From Azospirillum sp. B510 (GTDB lineage Bacteria; Pseudomonadota; Alphaproteobacteria; Azospirillales; Azospirillaceae), in the NCBI RefSeq assembly GCF_000010725.1, contig NC_013856.1, forward strand, positions 659,780 through 723,779: a stretch of 64,000 nucleotides of DNA, in the 5' to 3' direction. This document shows, piece after piece, positions 17,282-26,891 of this stretch. The translations under genes were made by a program, and so were the position numbers. The notes under the pieces are model-generated. The model was given only the letters and a program-made list of their open reading frames with translations. It searched no databases and was not told the DNA's origin. Within the stretch, counting starts at the first letter, position 1; each line of letters begins with the position of its first letter.

Positions 17282-18265
17282 TCACGCCACGCAGTCGCGC
17301 AGCTCTTCCCGCTCCTTCGGCGCCTTGCGCTGCTCGCAGAGGTCGCCCGGCAGCTCCTCGCCCTGGAGCAGCGGGCAGCGCTCGAACAGTTCGGCGAGCC
17401 AGTCGACGAACACCCGCACCTTGGGCGACAGGTGGCGGTTCTGCGGGTAGACGGCGGAGATCGGCATCCGGGGCGGCCGCCAATCGGCGAGGATCTCGCG
17501 CAGGGCGCCGCTGCGCAGGTGCGGCAGCACCATGAAGCGGCCGGGTTGCAGGATGCCCTGCCCTTCCAGCCCGCAGGTGACATAGGCGTCGGCGTCGTTG
17601 ACGGCGATGACGCCCTTCATGGCGACCTCCTCCAGCACGCCGTCGCGCTGGAAGCAGAGCTCCAGATTGCGGCCGGTGCGGTTGTGGAAATAATTCACCG
17701 CGATGTGGCGCTCCAGATCCTCGATGGTCCGGGGCTCGCCATGCTCGGCGAGATAGGCCGGGCTGGCGCAGGTGATCTGCTGGATGGCGCCGATGCGCCG
17801 CGCCAGCAGGCTGGAATCGGCCAGCTCGCCGACACGGACGACGCAGTCCACCCCCTCCTGGATCAGGTCGACGGCGCGGTCGCCCAGCCCCAGCATCAGG
17901 TCGATGTCGGGGTATTTGGCGTGGAATTCATGGATCGAGGGGATGATGACCAGCCGGCCGATGGAGCCCGGCATATCCACCCGCAACCGGCCGCGCGGCG
18001 TCTTGCGGGCGCTGGTGAAGGTGGATTCGATCTCGTCGATCTCCGACAGGATGCGGCTGGCGCCCTCCAGATAGGCCGCGCCGTCCAGCGTCAGGCTGAG
18101 CTTGCGGGTGGTGCGCTGGAGCAGGCGCACGCCCAGCGCCGCTTCCAGATTCTGGACCGTCGTCGTCACCGAGGCGCGCGGCAGCCCCAGCGTTTCCGCC
18201 GCCTTCGAGAAGCTGTTCGCCTCGACCACGCGGATGAAGACGCGCATCGCATGCAGCTTGTCCAT
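17282..18265 (-). CDS. LysR-family transcriptional regulator
   Basis: 327 residues. The N-terminal helix-turn-helix MRVFIRVVEANSFSKAAETL followed by GLPRASVTTTVQNLEAALG is a normal LysR DNA-binding domain, and a periplasmic-binding-like effector domain follows (PGSIGRLVIIPSIHEFHAKY). The start at 18265 (MDKLHAM) fits the family, although the frame is open further upstream into the intergenic repeat. It lies between the kinase operon (convergent) and the NCS2 permease (same strand, downstream in map terms), so its target is not obvious. The C-terminus has a Cys/Glu/Lys-rich tail of about 30 residues. Confidence 0.88.
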   Translation of the reverse strand: MDKLHAMRVFIRVVEANSFSKAAETLGLPRASVTTTVQNLEAALGVRLLQRTTRKLSLTLDGAAYLEGASRILSEIDEIESTFTSARKTPRGRLRVDMPGSIGRLVIIPSIHEFHAKYPDIDLMLGLGDRAVDLIQEGVDCVVRVGELADSSLLARRIGAIQQITCASPAYLAEHGEPRTIEDLERHIAVNYFHNRTGRNLELCFQRDGVLEEVAMKGVIAVNDADAYVTCGLEGQGILQPGRFMVLPHLRSGALREILADWRPPRMPISAVYPQNRHLSPKVRVFVDWLAELFERCPLLQGEELPGDLCEQRKAPKEREELRDCVA

Positions 18266-18450
18266 ACCGGATCCCATCCCTTTCAGCCATGCCCCCCGCC
18301 GGTGGGGAGACGGTCCGCCGATGACAGGCGAATAGCGATCGGGCGGACGCGGTTCAAGGGGGGCGGCCTCTTTCGCCACGGGAAGAGGGTTGGGTGGGGG
18401 GCGCGGCGGGACCTTCGGGAAAGTCACCTGGTGCATCCCCCTCACCCCGA

Positions 18451-18473
18451 CCCTCTCCCCGGAGGGGGAGGGA
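18451..18473. repeat. C-rich intergenic palindrome, copy 1
   Basis: CCCTCTCCCC/GGGGGAGGG forms a short strong hairpin between the LysR and permease genes. Related copies lie at 54700-54722 and 56892-56914. The rest of the gap 18266-18548 holds no gene that I can support. Confidence 0.6.
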
Positions 18474-18548
18474 GGGACGGTCTTGCGGAGAGAATATAGG
18501 ATTCTGGTCCTTTCGCGATGGGTTTTGCGAAAAGGCCGGGACGGCGGG

Positions 18549-19874
18549 TCAGTGGAGCGTCGGGCCCGACGGCTGGGCGGCGGCGGCGGTGGCCTCGCGC
18601 GCCCGCCCGATGCCGAGCAGCTGGTAGAGGCCAAGCGCGGCGATGGTCGCGGTGCCGATGCCGCCGATGGCGAAGCCGCCGGCCGAAACGGTGAAGTTGC
18701 CGGCGCCGAGCACCAGCGTGACGCCGACGGTGATGAGGTTGCGCGGATCGGAGAAATCGACGCGGTTGTCGACCCACAGCCGCACCATCGCCGCGGCGAT
18801 CAGGCCAAAGACGACGGTGGCCAGCCCGCCCAGCACCGGCGCCGGGATCGTCCGCAGCAGGGCGCCGAATTTCGGCGAGAAGCCCAGCAGGATGGCGGCG
18901 ATGGCGGCGACGACGAAGATCAGGGTGGAAAAGACGCGGGTGACCGCCATCACGCCCATATTCTCGACATAGGTGGTGACGCCGGTGCCGCCGCCGCTGC
19001 CCGAAATGATGGTGGCGATGCCGTCGCCGATGAAGCCGCGGCCGATGAAGCGGTCGAGGTTGCGCCCGGTCATCGCGCCGATCGCCTTGATGTGGCCAAG
19101 ATTCTCGGCGACCAGGATGAAGGCGATCGGGGCGACCAGCGCCATGGCGCCGGCATCGAAGGTCGGGCTGCGGAAGGCCGGCAGGCCAAACCAGGGGGCG
19201 GCGTCGAGCTCGGCGAAGCTGACCGGCGGCAGCAGGCCCAGGCCGTTGGCGAGCACGAGATAGAAGGCGTAGCCGGCGGCGATGCCGGCGAGGATCGACA
19301 GCCGGCGGATGGCGAGCGGGGCGTAAACCGCGATGAGGGCGGTGGCGGCCAGGGTGAACAGCGCGACCAGGGTGTGCGGCCCCGTCCCCTCGATGCCCTT
19401 GACGGCGACCGGCGACAGGTTGAGGCCGATCGCCGCGCCGACGGCGCCGGTGACCGCCGGCGGCATCAGCCGCTCGATCCAGCCGGTGCTGGTGCGGCTG
19501 ACCAGCAGGCCGATGAGGACATAGACGACGCCGGCCGCGATGATGCCGCCGAGCGCCGGCCCGATGTTCGGATTCGGCCCCTGGCCGCTGTAGCCGGTCA
19601 CCGCGATCACCACGGCGATGAAGGAGAAGGAGGACCCGAGATAGCTCGGCACCCGCCCGGCGGTGAGCAGGAGAAACAGCAGGGTGCCGATGCCGGAGAA
19701 CAGCACCGCGAGGTTCGGATCGAACCCCATCAGCAGCGGCCCGAGGATGGTCGAGCCCGACATGGCGACGAGATGCTGGATGCCGAGTGTCAGCGTCGCG
19801 CCCCAGGGAAGCCGCTCGTCAGGCTGGACGACGGGGCCGGTCGCGAGCGGCCAGCGCGGGAAGAAATCTGCCAT
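18549..19874 (-). CDS. NCS2 nucleobase:cation symporter (uracil/xanthine permease, RutG-like)
   Basis: 441 residues with about 12-14 hydrophobic spans. The start PDERLPWGATLTLGIQHLVA and the segment around AENLGHIKAIGAMTGRN with GGGTGVTTYVENMGVMA are signatures of uracil/xanthine permeases (UraA/RutG). It imports a nucleobase through the inner membrane with a cation. The substrate is not settled by sequence; no rut or xanthine catabolic genes are next to it. The ATG at 19874 is chosen because GGACCAAACCTCC just upstream gives a plausible SD and the family starts there. The promoter side faces the mobile-element region. Confidence 0.88.
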   Translation of the reverse strand: MADFFPRWPLATGPVVQPDERLPWGATLTLGIQHLVAMSGSTILGPLLMGFDPNLAVLFSGIGTLLFLLLTAGRVPSYLGSSFSFIAVVIAVTGYSGQGPNPNIGPALGGIIAAGVVYVLIGLLVSRTSTGWIERLMPPAVTGAVGAAIGLNLSPVAVKGIEGTGPHTLVALFTLAATALIAVYAPLAIRRLSILAGIAAGYAFYLVLANGLGLLPPVSFAELDAAPWFGLPAFRSPTFDAGAMALVAPIAFILVAENLGHIKAIGAMTGRNLDRFIGRGFIGDGIATIISGSGGGTGVTTYVENMGVMAVTRVFSTLIFVVAAIAAILLGFSPKFGALLRTIPAPVLGGLATVVFGLIAAAMVRLWVDNRVDFSDPRNLITVGVTLVLGAGNFTVSAGGFAIGGIGTATIAALGLYQLLGIGRAREATAAAAQPSGPTLH

Positions 19875-20196
19875 GGAGGTTTGGTCCGAAGAGGGGATGG
19901 AACGGCGATGGCGCCGGTGGGTGAATGGTCGCCCGCTTTTTGGCGCCTGCGAGGGCGTTGCGCCACATTTTTGTGCGCTGACCGTCGAATGCGCGCTCAC
20001 CCAGGGCAATCGCGTCTGAAAGCTAACCGCCATTATGCACCGCGCTTCGGCGGGGAGACTGGCTTGCGGCAGTCACTCCCGTTAAGGTTGTCGGCGGGCA
20101 TGCCCTTCCGTTGCCTGCCGAGAACGGCACGGCTTTGTGCGATTGGTTTGGCGGGTTGAGGCGGCGGGGTTTCTTGTGGGCAGGTTGCCCCGGCGG
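19875..20196. other. Gap between the permease gene and the IS1380 remnant
   Basis: No gene is supported. Near 20021-20040 the sequence (TAACCGCCATTATGCACC) resembles the left end of the intact IS1380 copy near 50.78 kb (TAGCCGCCTTTATTCACC), so the outer IS1380 boundary is about 20.02 kb. The rest is IS1380 3' non-coding DNA and the upstream region of the permease gene. Confidence 0.5.
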
Positions 20197-21263
20197 TCAG
20201 GTGACCAATCGCGGCAGGCGGCTGAGGAGGAGGCGCAGGATGTCCTGATAAGGCGCGGCGGAGGGCAGATGCAGCTTGATCTGCGTCTTCATCTCGATGA
20301 CGCGGGCAGCGATCTTGATCAAGCGCAGGCGCAAGGTGTTGAATTGGGCGACGCGCCAGGATGAGCGCTTGGGCATCATCGAACGCAAGGACCACATCAG
20401 CCAATAAGCTCCGGCGTGCAGGAACAGGCGGAACTGGTTGGCGGTGGCCGTGCAACAAGAGGTGCGGTTGGCGGCCAGATGGGTTTTCCAGGACTTGATG
20501 TGGTTCTCAGCCTGACCGCGCCGACAGTAAATGTCCTGATAGAGCGTGCGGGCGTTGCCGCTTTTCAGGCTGGTGACGACGAAGCGGCTGTCGGTGCCGC
20601 CCGGCCTGGCTTCGACACGGGCGACGATGCGCTCGACCCGGCTCCAACTGGCGGCACCGTCGTGGAATTCCTTGAAGCGGCGCAGCTTTTCGCCATCGGG
20701 GGCGGCGCCGAACCGGGCTTGGGTGCTGGCCTCCAGGGTTTCGACATGGCGGCGCAAGGTGGTGGTCGGGGCCACGCCGAAAATGAAGTCGATGCCGTTG
20801 GCGCGGCACCAGTCCAGCACCTCCGGGCAGCAATAATGGCTGTCGGCGCGCAACAGGATGGTGGTCTTGGGCCAATTGGCGCGGATCGCGCGCAGCAGAC
20901 GGCGCAGGAAGGCGCGGATTTCCACGCCCTTCGGCCGCTTGGCGGGACGCAGCACGGCGGCGACGAAGCGGCCTTCGCCATCGAACACCACGATGGGTTG
21001 GAAACCGTATTCGTCGTAATGGGCGTTGAACAGGCGCAACTGCTGCTCGCCATGCACCGCGTCGAAGGTGTCGTCGATGTCGAGCGTGATCCGCTTGGGC
21101 ACGTTGCGGAACGACGCGCAGTAAAGATCGACCATGGCCCGGCCCATGCGCAGCAGCGCCCGGACATCGGACAGGTTCTCCATCCGCGAGATGGTCGATT
21201 GTGAGCACGCCGCCCGGCCCGAACCGGGCTGCTGGCCGAGCGCCATTTTGAACACCGGGTCGT
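20197..21263 (-). pseudogene. IS1380-family transposase, C-terminal three quarters (split element)
   Basis: The frame from about 21263 to the stop at 20197 reads HDPVFKMALGQQ, then LDIDDTFDAVHGEQQLRLFN, LLRADSHYCCPEVLDWC and YCRRGQAENHIKSWK, the DDE-type blocks of IS1380. It aligns along its length with the complete transposase at 50959-52299 but lacks roughly the first 95 residues. The missing N-terminus lies in the same orientation at 38602-38787. About 30 codons are absent between the two pieces. The 17.3 kb between them is a later accretion. Confidence 0.85.
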
Positions 21264-21363
21264 GGCGCGTGCTTCGTACCCCTCCGCCGAGCGCCGCCTT
21301 GTGACCGAGCGGGGAAGCTGAATCATTGTGCCTGTCCCTATGGCTATCCCTATGGCAGTCCCT

Positions 21364-21756
21364 ATGACTATCCAACGCGTCGAGGTGATCACGGGCCAGG
21401 AGCGGCGGCGGCAGTTCAGCGACGAGGAGAAGCTGCGGCTGGTCGAAGAGGCGTTCCAGCCGGGCGTCAAGGCGACCGAAGTCGCCCGGCGCCTGGGCGT
21501 GGACGTCAGCCTGCTGTACCGCTGGCGCCGCCAGTTCTTCGGTCAGCAGCCCCGGCTGCCCGCCTTCATGCCGATCACCGTCGCCACCGACGCTCCGGCA
21601 CCGGAGGAGGTGGCAGAGCCGACAGCGGCGCCAGCGGCCCCACCAGCCGGTCTCATCGAGGTCGAATTCGCGACGGCGCGCTTGCGCATCACCGGCCCGG
21701 TCGATCCGGCCCTGGTCGGCACGGTGATCGCCGCGCTGTCGGGACGGTCGGCATGA
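21364..21756 (+). CDS. tnpA: IS66-family TnpA-like accessory protein (left copy)
   Basis: About 130 residues. The N-terminal helix-turn-helix FSDEEKLRLVEEAFQPGVKA, then TEVARRLGVDVSLLYRWRRQ, matches the IS66 OrfA / transposase-8 type. The C-terminal part is Pro/Ala-rich. ATG at 21364 is chosen because IS66 OrfA proteins start MTIQR; an in-frame GTG at 21328 would add a repetitive Pro-Met leader encoded by 12-base tandem units. The stop overlaps the tnpB start (ATGA). Intact, but without a complete partner tnpB. Confidence 0.8.
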   Translation: MTIQRVEVITGQERRRQFSDEEKLRLVEEAFQPGVKATEVARRLGVDVSLLYRWRRQFFGQQPRLPAFMPITVATDAPAPEEVAEPTAAPAAPPAGLIEVEFATARLRITGPVDPALVGTVIAALSGRSA

Positions 21757-21911
21757 TCCCGGTCCCCTCGGGCGTTCGGGTCTGGCTGGCGGGCGGGGTC
21801 ACCGACATGCGCTGCGGGATGAACTCTCTGGCGCTGAAGGTCCAGGAGGGTCTTGGCCGCGATCCCCATGCCGGCGATTTATACGTCTTCCGTGGACGTC
21901 GCGGGGATTGA
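21753..21911 (+). pseudogene. tnpB: IS66 TnpB, N-terminal half (left copy), interrupted by recombinase element
   Basis: Encodes 52 residues, including VRVWLAGGVTDMRCGMNSLA and DLYVFRGRRGD, the conserved start of IS66 TnpB. It ends abruptly at Gly-Asp, exactly where the recombinase element begins. The matching C-terminal half survives only on the right arm side (34559-34753). The family is normally about 115 residues. Confidence 0.85.
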
Positions 21912-21945
21912 GCGTCATTCAGCATACAGTTTCGAGTCGGCTCGC

Positions 21946-22389
21946 GTGGAGTATCCGTGGCACCCGCTGTACGGGAAGACATTGAGGGTGGTGAGCCGGA
22001 CAGTACGTGGTGGTCACTCCGTCCTGTGGCTCGAGGAACGCCCTGATACCGCCCGGGAATTGCCGGCCTGGATGTGCGACGCGGCCTACTGCCTTGATAT
22101 GGCGGCATTGTGTCCGCCGCAGACCACAGTCGCAGCCCTTAGCGCATTGGCGGCAGTTCTCTCGGATCTGCGGGACTCGATCGGCGACGGCGCAGCATCG
22201 GACAACTCACCCACGGAGGAGGTTGCCGATGACCAGACGACCGCGGCCGACGTCCCAACTCTCGCTCGCTCTCTCTGTTCCGCTTCAGGACATCGCCGTT
22301 CCGGACGAAGTCGTGCAAGTACTGGCGGATCTCCTCTTGGAAGCTGTGGGCGCCCATCTCGACATGGAGAACAGGGAGGAGGCCCATGA
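21946..22389 (+). CDS. DUF5372-like small protein of the recombinase element (left copy)
   Basis: The open frame contains VEYPWHPLYGKTLRVVSRTV followed by GGHSVLWLEERPDTARELPAWMCD, a pattern I associate with DUF5372 proteins that accompany large serine recombinases in alphaproteobacteria. Function unknown. The start is uncertain: GTG at 21946 lies inside the element, while an upstream GTG at 21892 is within the tnpB remnant. The last 50 residues overlap the next small frame and may be meaningless. The stop overlaps the recombinase ATG. An identical copy is at 36873-37316. Confidence 0.45.
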   Translation: MEYPWHPLYGKTLRVVSRTVRGGHSVLWLEERPDTARELPAWMCDAAYCLDMAALCPPQTTVAALSALAAVLSDLRDSIGDGAASDNSPTEEVADDQTTAADVPTLARSLCSASGHRRSGRSRASTGGSPLGSCGRPSRHGEQGGGP

Positions 22390-22408
22390 GCACCAAGATC
22401 ACCGTTGA
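22229..22408 (+). CDS. Small hypothetical protein upstream of recombinase (left copy)
   Basis: 59 codons starting at an ATG preceded by a strong SD, GGAGGAGG (22215-22222). The product (MTRRPRPTSQLSLALSVPLQ, then an amphipathic helix with DEVVQVLADLLLEAVG) is unrecognised. It overlaps the recombinase start by 23 bases, so the two could be coupled. The identical right copy is at 36854-37033. Confidence 0.5.
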   Translation: MTRRPRPTSQLSLALSVPLQDIAVPDEVVQVLADLLLEAVGAHLDMENREEAHEHQDHR

Positions 22409-23789
22409 TCATCTGGGCCGCGGTGCCGCGATCTATGTTCGCCAATCCACACCTGGTCAATTGATCAACCACACGGAAAGCCGTCGCCGACAGTATGACT
22501 TGGCTGATGCCGCACGGGCGGCTGGGTTCGTCGATGTCATGATCATCGATGAGGACCTTGGCCGCTCCGGTTCCGGCCTCGAATGCCGTCCTGGCTTTCA
22601 GAAGCTGGTGGCGGCGGTCTGCGCCGGCACCGTCGGTGCCGTCTATTGCATCGAGGCATCGCGGCTGGCCCGCAACGGCCGGGATTGGCACCACCTCATT
22701 GACCTTTGTGCTCTGGCTGGGGCGTTGGTCGTCGACCCAGATGGGGTCTATGATCCAAGGCTGCTGAACGACCGCCTTCTGCTCGGCCTGAAGGGAACAA
22801 TGTCGGAGTACGAACTCAGCCTGCTGCGTCAACGCGGCATCGAAGCCCGAGACGGAAAAGCCCGTAGGGGCGAACTGCGGTTCACGCTACCGCCCGGCTA
22901 CTGCTGGAACGAGGCCGGACGGATCGAAATCGATCCTGACGCGCGCGTTGCCGGCGCGATCCGGATGCTGTTCAGCAAGTTCCGCGAACTGGGCAGCGCC
23001 CGCCAAGTTTTTCTCTGGGCGCGCGCCGCCGAGCTGTCACTCCCCGTCGTGCGGCGCAACCTCATCGCCTGCAAAATCCTTTGGCAGCCGCCGGCCTACC
23101 ACACGGTGATCCAGGTCCTGCAGAACCCGATCTATGCCGGCGCCTACGTGTTCGGCCGACGGGGTAATCGGACTCGCGTTGTCGAGGGTCGGGCTCGGAA
23201 GACGAGCGGGCATAAACGAGAGCGCACCGACTGGAATACCCTGCTGCGCGACAACCACGAGGGCTACATCACCTGGGCCGAGTTCGAGGAGCATCAGCGC
23301 ATGCTCGAGGAAAATGCCCACATGCAGAAGCGTGCCGCCCGCAAAGCTGGCCGTGGTGGCCGTGCTCTGTTGACCGGGCTGGTCCGGTGCGGGCACTGCG
23401 GTCGCAAGATGCGGGTCTTCTACGGCATGCAGTCGGGGCATGCCCACCGGTACCAATGCCGAGGTGACGATGCCCATGTCGGTGTCGGTCTGTGCATCGG
23501 CATCGGCGGTATTCGTGTCGACCGGGCGGTCGTGGCGCAGATGCTGGAAGCCGTCTCTACCAGAGCGGTGGAGGCTGCCCTGCTTGCCGCCGACCAGGCG
23601 GCTGCGGCGGGGGCGGAAGAGCGGGCAGCGCTGGAGCGCGAGTTGGAGGCGGCCCGCTATGATGCCTCGTTGGCGGCTCGCCGGTACGACCTCGTGGAGC
23701 CGGAAAAGCGCCATGTTGTGAGAGAACTGGAAGCGCGCTGGAATACGGCTCTGGAACGGGTGGCGCAGATCGAACGTCGGATTGCCGAG
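22386..23789 (+). pseudogene. Large serine recombinase, truncated by IS256 (left copy)
   Basis: The first 468 codons match the complete recombinase on the opposite arm: resolvase catalytic domain with YVRQSTPGQL, EDLGRSGSGLECRPGFQ and IEASRLARNGRDW, then a recombinase domain, a zinc ribbon (RCGHCGRKM) and a coiled coil. At 23789 an IS256 terminus (GATAGCGTCC) cuts the frame, which then reads about 45 foreign codons to 23927. The C-terminal 230 residues are lost, so this copy should be inactive for integration. Confidence 0.9.
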
Positions 23790-23842
23790 ATAGCGTCCGT
23801 CAAGATGGTGGAAATTCGGATGCGCGCTGAGATGGCCATTGT

Positions 23843-24282
23843 TCAGGCGGCCTTGGGTGGAGAGGTGATGGCCGATTGGCTTTCACTGGCCGGCGTCAGC
23901 TCGGCCATGGCCTCGACCTGCATGTAGCGGTTCTGGGTCTGCCATTCGTCGTTCTGTTCGAGGAGCACCGCGCCGATCAGTCGGATGATGGATGCCTCAC
24001 CTGGGAAGATGCCGACGACGTCGGCGCGGCGTTTGACCTCCTTGTTCAGGCGTTCCAAGGTGTTGGTGCTGTGCAGCTTGGTGCGATGCTGGGCAGGAAA
24101 GCCCATGTAGGCGAGCACGTCATGCTCGCTGCTGTCCATGAAGGAGGCCAGCTTGGGCCATCGGTCGCGCATCTGCTCGGCGATATGGCGGAAGGCTTGG
24201 TAAGCGGCTTCGGCGTCGGGCTGGAGAAAGGCCTGGCGCAGAGCGGCGGCGGCCATGGAGTTCTGGGCCTTGGGCACATAGG
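23843..24282 (-). pseudogene. IS256 transposase, C-terminal fragment (element A)
   Basis: The frame encodes PKAQNSMAAAALRQAFLQPD, EHDVLAYMGFPAQHRTKLHS and NTLERLNKEVKRRADVVGIF, the C-terminal mutator-type (IS256) block including the last catalytic Glu. It joins, after removal of IS21 and one CATAGG copy, to the fragment at 26892-27666. The rebuilt protein would equal the transposase at 53415-54623 except for a few substitutions. Confidence 0.9.
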
Positions 24283-24434
24283 TGCGTATTTCGGCGAATT
24301 CGCCCAGGCGTTTCGGTTGAAAGCGCCCACCGTTTCGGCGAAAGCGCCCACCCGAATTGCAAGCTGGTGGGAGCCGGGGCCGAACCCTGGATTTACGTTA
24401 TGAAGGTTGTGGGTTTGGTTGCCAAGCACCGGCC

Positions 24435-25187
24435 TTAGGTGTCGGGGGTTTCGCTGGCGGCATCGGCCTTGGTGCGGCGCATGGAGTCGCCATGCAGGTC
24501 GATGCGGTAGGCCCGATGCACGAGGCGGTCGAGGATGGCGTCGGCGTAGGTGGCATCGCCGATGAGCCGATGCCAGTTGGCCACGGGAACTTGGGTGGCC
24601 AGCATGGTTGCGGCCCGGTCGTGGCGGTCATCGATCACCTCCATCAGGTCCAGGCGCTGAGGCGCGGTCAGCTCGGTCATCGCCCAGTCATCCAGGATCA
24701 GCAGGTCGAGCCGGGCGATCCGTCGCAGCAGCCGGGCGAGCGAACCGTCCAGGCGGGCGGTGGCCAGATCGTCCAGCAGGCGGGTCAGCCGGGTGTAGAG
24801 TACGCTGTGGCCTTCCCGCGCCGCCTGGTTGCCGAGTGCACAGGCCAGCCAGGTCTTGCCGATCCCGGTCGGGCCGGTGATCAGAACCGGCCGGTTCTCC
24901 TTCACCCAGCGCCCGGTGGCCAGCTCGCGCACAACACCGCGATCGAGCCCACGCGGGGTGCGCAGGTCGAGGTCCTCCAGGCAGGCCGTCTGGCGCAGCC
25001 GGGCACGTTTCAGTCGGCTGGCGAGTGCGGTGTTGGCGCGCTCTGCCGCTTCCCGCTCGATCAGCGTGCCCAACTGCTCGTCGAAGGCCAGTTGGCCGCG
25101 ATCGGGCAGGCGTTCCAGCGCCTCCAACCCCTTGGCCATGCCGTACAGCCGCAACTGGCGCAGCCGCTCGTGGTTGACGTGCTTCAT
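24435..25187 (-). CDS. istB: IS21 helper ATPase IstB
   Basis: 250 residues of the DnaC/IstB AAA+ family. Walker A is LITGPTGIGKTWLACALG (about 105-122) and Walker B is LLILDDWAMT. IstB forms an ATP-dependent complex that chooses the target and stimulates IstA. It starts 13 bases after the istA stop with a GGAGATACG SD; an adjacent ATG at 25190 is possible. No lesions are seen. Confidence 0.93.
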   Translation of the reverse strand: MKHVNHERLRQLRLYGMAKGLEALERLPDRGQLAFDEQLGTLIEREAAERANTALASRLKRARLRQTACLEDLDLRTPRGLDRGVVRELATGRWVKENRPVLITGPTGIGKTWLACALGNQAAREGHSVLYTRLTRLLDDLATARLDGSLARLLRRIARLDLLILDDWAMTELTAPQRLDLMEVIDDRHDRAATMLATQVPVANWHRLIGDATYADAILDRLVHRAYRIDLHGDSMRRTKADAASETPDT

Positions 25188-25200
25188 CATCGTATCTCCG

Positions 25201-26715
25201 TCAGTGATAGTAGGAAGGGCCGCGCAGATTGGTGTGCTCGCCGGCACCGGCCGCGTCCGCCGTTGTGGCCGGGGGAGCGGTCAACCAGCGCTGGACGTAG
25301 CGGTAGGATCCGACGTTGGCCTCCAGCGCCGCCTGGCAGGCTTGCTCCAGCCGGCTGGTGCCGTGGGTGGCCGCCAAGCGGATCAGGCCGATCCCGGCCC
25401 GCACCGCCTGTTCGGGGTGATCGGCGCCGGCCAGGATGCGTTCGAACAGCAGCGCGGCGGCCGGGCCGATGGCGGCCAGTTCGGTCTGGATGGCATCGGG
25501 GGTGAAGCGGGCGACGGCCCGGTGGTTGGCGGGGCGATGGGCGTCCAGCGTCACGGTGGCGCCGTCCTGCCGGCGGACATGGCAGGCCATCCGCTTGCCG
25601 CGCAGGAAGACGCTGATCACGCCGGCGGTGCTGTGCACGTCGACCGTCTTGCCGATCAGCGTGTGGGGCACCGAGTAGACGCCGCCGTCGAGAGCGAGAT
25701 GATAGTCGGGCGGGACCTTGTGGCGCGCCCAGGTGCCCGGCACGAAGCGGTCCGGCGGCAAGGGGCGCAGGGTCGGCTGCTCCTCGGCGGCGAACAGGCC
25801 GGCGCGCGTGTCCTGCGGCCGGCGGCTCAAGGGAGCGGCATTGAGGGTGGCCAGCTTGTCGCGCAAGGCCGCGTTGGCGGCGTCCAGCGTGGCGAAGGGC
25901 GTATCGCGCAGCGGGGCCAGCACCCGCCGCTCGACCTGCTGCACGCCGTTCTCGGCGCTGGGCTTGTCGCGCGGGCGCCGCACCCGGGCCGGCAGGACGG
26001 CGGTGCGGTAGTGCCGGGCGAGATCGTGATAAGCCGGGTTGATCGCCGGATCGTAGAAGGAGGCGTGGCTGACGCCGACCTTGAGGTTATCCGGCACCAG
26101 CTTGCCCGGCACGCCGCCCAGATGTTCGAACAGCCGGGCGTGGGAGGCCAGCCACTCCTCCGCCTGCTGGGTCCAGGTCGCCTCGGCATAGACGTAGCCC
26201 GAATACGGCAGGCAGGCGACAAACACCTGGGCCTGCCGCGCCTCAGCGCCGAGCCCGACGGTCAGCGTCATCCCAGCGTAATCAACCTCGATCGCCGCCC
26301 CCGGCCGATGTTCCCGGCGCAGACGCGGCTCGGCATGAGCACCCTGCCATGCCCGGAAATGCTGGACGAATTGGGTGTAGCGATAGCCGCCGGGATGGAC
26401 CTCCAGGTATTCCTCCCACAGCAGCCGCAGCGTTACGCCACGGCGGCCGAGTTCCCGGCTGATGTGCCGCCAGTCGGGCACCGGGCGCGCCGACGTGACC
26501 GGAGGCGGGAACAGCCGCTCCTCCAGCTCGACGTCCGTCCAGCCCAGCACATCCGCGTACTGCAGCCCGGAGGCCCGTAGCCGCTCCAGGTAATCGCGCA
26601 CGGTGCTGCGCGGCAGCCGGCAGGCATCGGCAATCTGCCGTTGGCTGGCGCCAAACTCATCCCGCAGACGAAGGACTTCTCTGATCCGCCGCATGTCCGA
26701 CCTCGCTCGGGGCAT
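25201..26715 (-). CDS. istA: IS21 transposase IstA
   Basis: 504 residues. The N-terminal helix-turn-helix reads FGASQRQIADACRLPRSTVR. The integrase catalytic core has Asp in AAIEVDYAGMTL, Asp in KLVPDNLKVGV, and Glu in KPSAENGVQQVERRV, giving the DDE triad. A C-terminal beta-barrel region includes YHLALDGGVYSVPHTLIGK. The ATG is preceded by AAGGAGGATC. The gene looks intact and could mobilise this element. Confidence 0.94.
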   Translation of the reverse strand: MPRARSDMRRIREVLRLRDEFGASQRQIADACRLPRSTVRDYLERLRASGLQYADVLGWTDVELEERLFPPPVTSARPVPDWRHISRELGRRGVTLRLLWEEYLEVHPGGYRYTQFVQHFRAWQGAHAEPRLRREHRPGAAIEVDYAGMTLTVGLGAEARQAQVFVACLPYSGYVYAEATWTQQAEEWLASHARLFEHLGGVPGKLVPDNLKVGVSHASFYDPAINPAYHDLARHYRTAVLPARVRRPRDKPSAENGVQQVERRVLAPLRDTPFATLDAANAALRDKLATLNAAPLSRRPQDTRAGLFAAEEQPTLRPLPPDRFVPGTWARHKVPPDYHLALDGGVYSVPHTLIGKTVDVHSTAGVISVFLRGKRMACHVRRQDGATVTLDAHRPANHRAVARFTPDAIQTELAAIGPAAALLFERILAGADHPEQAVRAGIGLIRLAATHGTSRLEQACQAALEANVGSYRYVQRWLTAPPATTADAAGAGEHTNLRGPSYYH

Positions 26716-26891
26716 CCCGATCCTCCTTGGCCTGTGCCGTGGAAAGATCATGGGGATGCCAAAGGCTGGTTCGGACCCCGATACCACCACTCCTACGGGT
26801 GGGCGAATTCACCGAAACGGCTGGGCGCTTTCACCGTTCTGCCCGGGCGCTTTCCGCCGTTCCCGCTGGGTGCTTTCCGCCGAAATATGCA

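Larger units (their letters stand above)
21264..23789 (+). repeat. Left arm of a 2,526-bp inverted repeat
   Basis: Every coordinate x in this arm corresponds to 59262 - x on the opposite strand, so the partner is 35473-37998. All predicted products of the two arms are the same. The arm contains 12 bp of IS66 tnpC flank, the IS66 terminus (from 21276), tnpA, half of tnpB and most of a serine-recombinase element. The inner edge is the IS256 end at 23789. Confidence 0.9.
24283..26891 (-). mobile_element. IS21-family element inserted in the IS256 transposase gene
   Basis: 2,609 bp. Ends are TGCGTATTTCGGCG at 24283 and CGCCGAAATATGCA at 26891, imperfect inverted repeats starting TG and ending CA. 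A 6-bp direct repeat CATAGG flanks it at 24277-24282 and 26892-26897. Additional related GAAAGCGCCCA-type repeats near each end are the usual multiple transposase-binding sites. The genes istA and istB both look intact. Confidence 0.93.

Noticed and set aside
21316..21368. 12-base tandem units (CCTATGGCTATC-like) at the start of tnpA as a possible regulatory repeat
   Set aside because: Present only as part of the duplicated IS66 leader; it simply encodes a Pro-Met leader or lies just before the true start.
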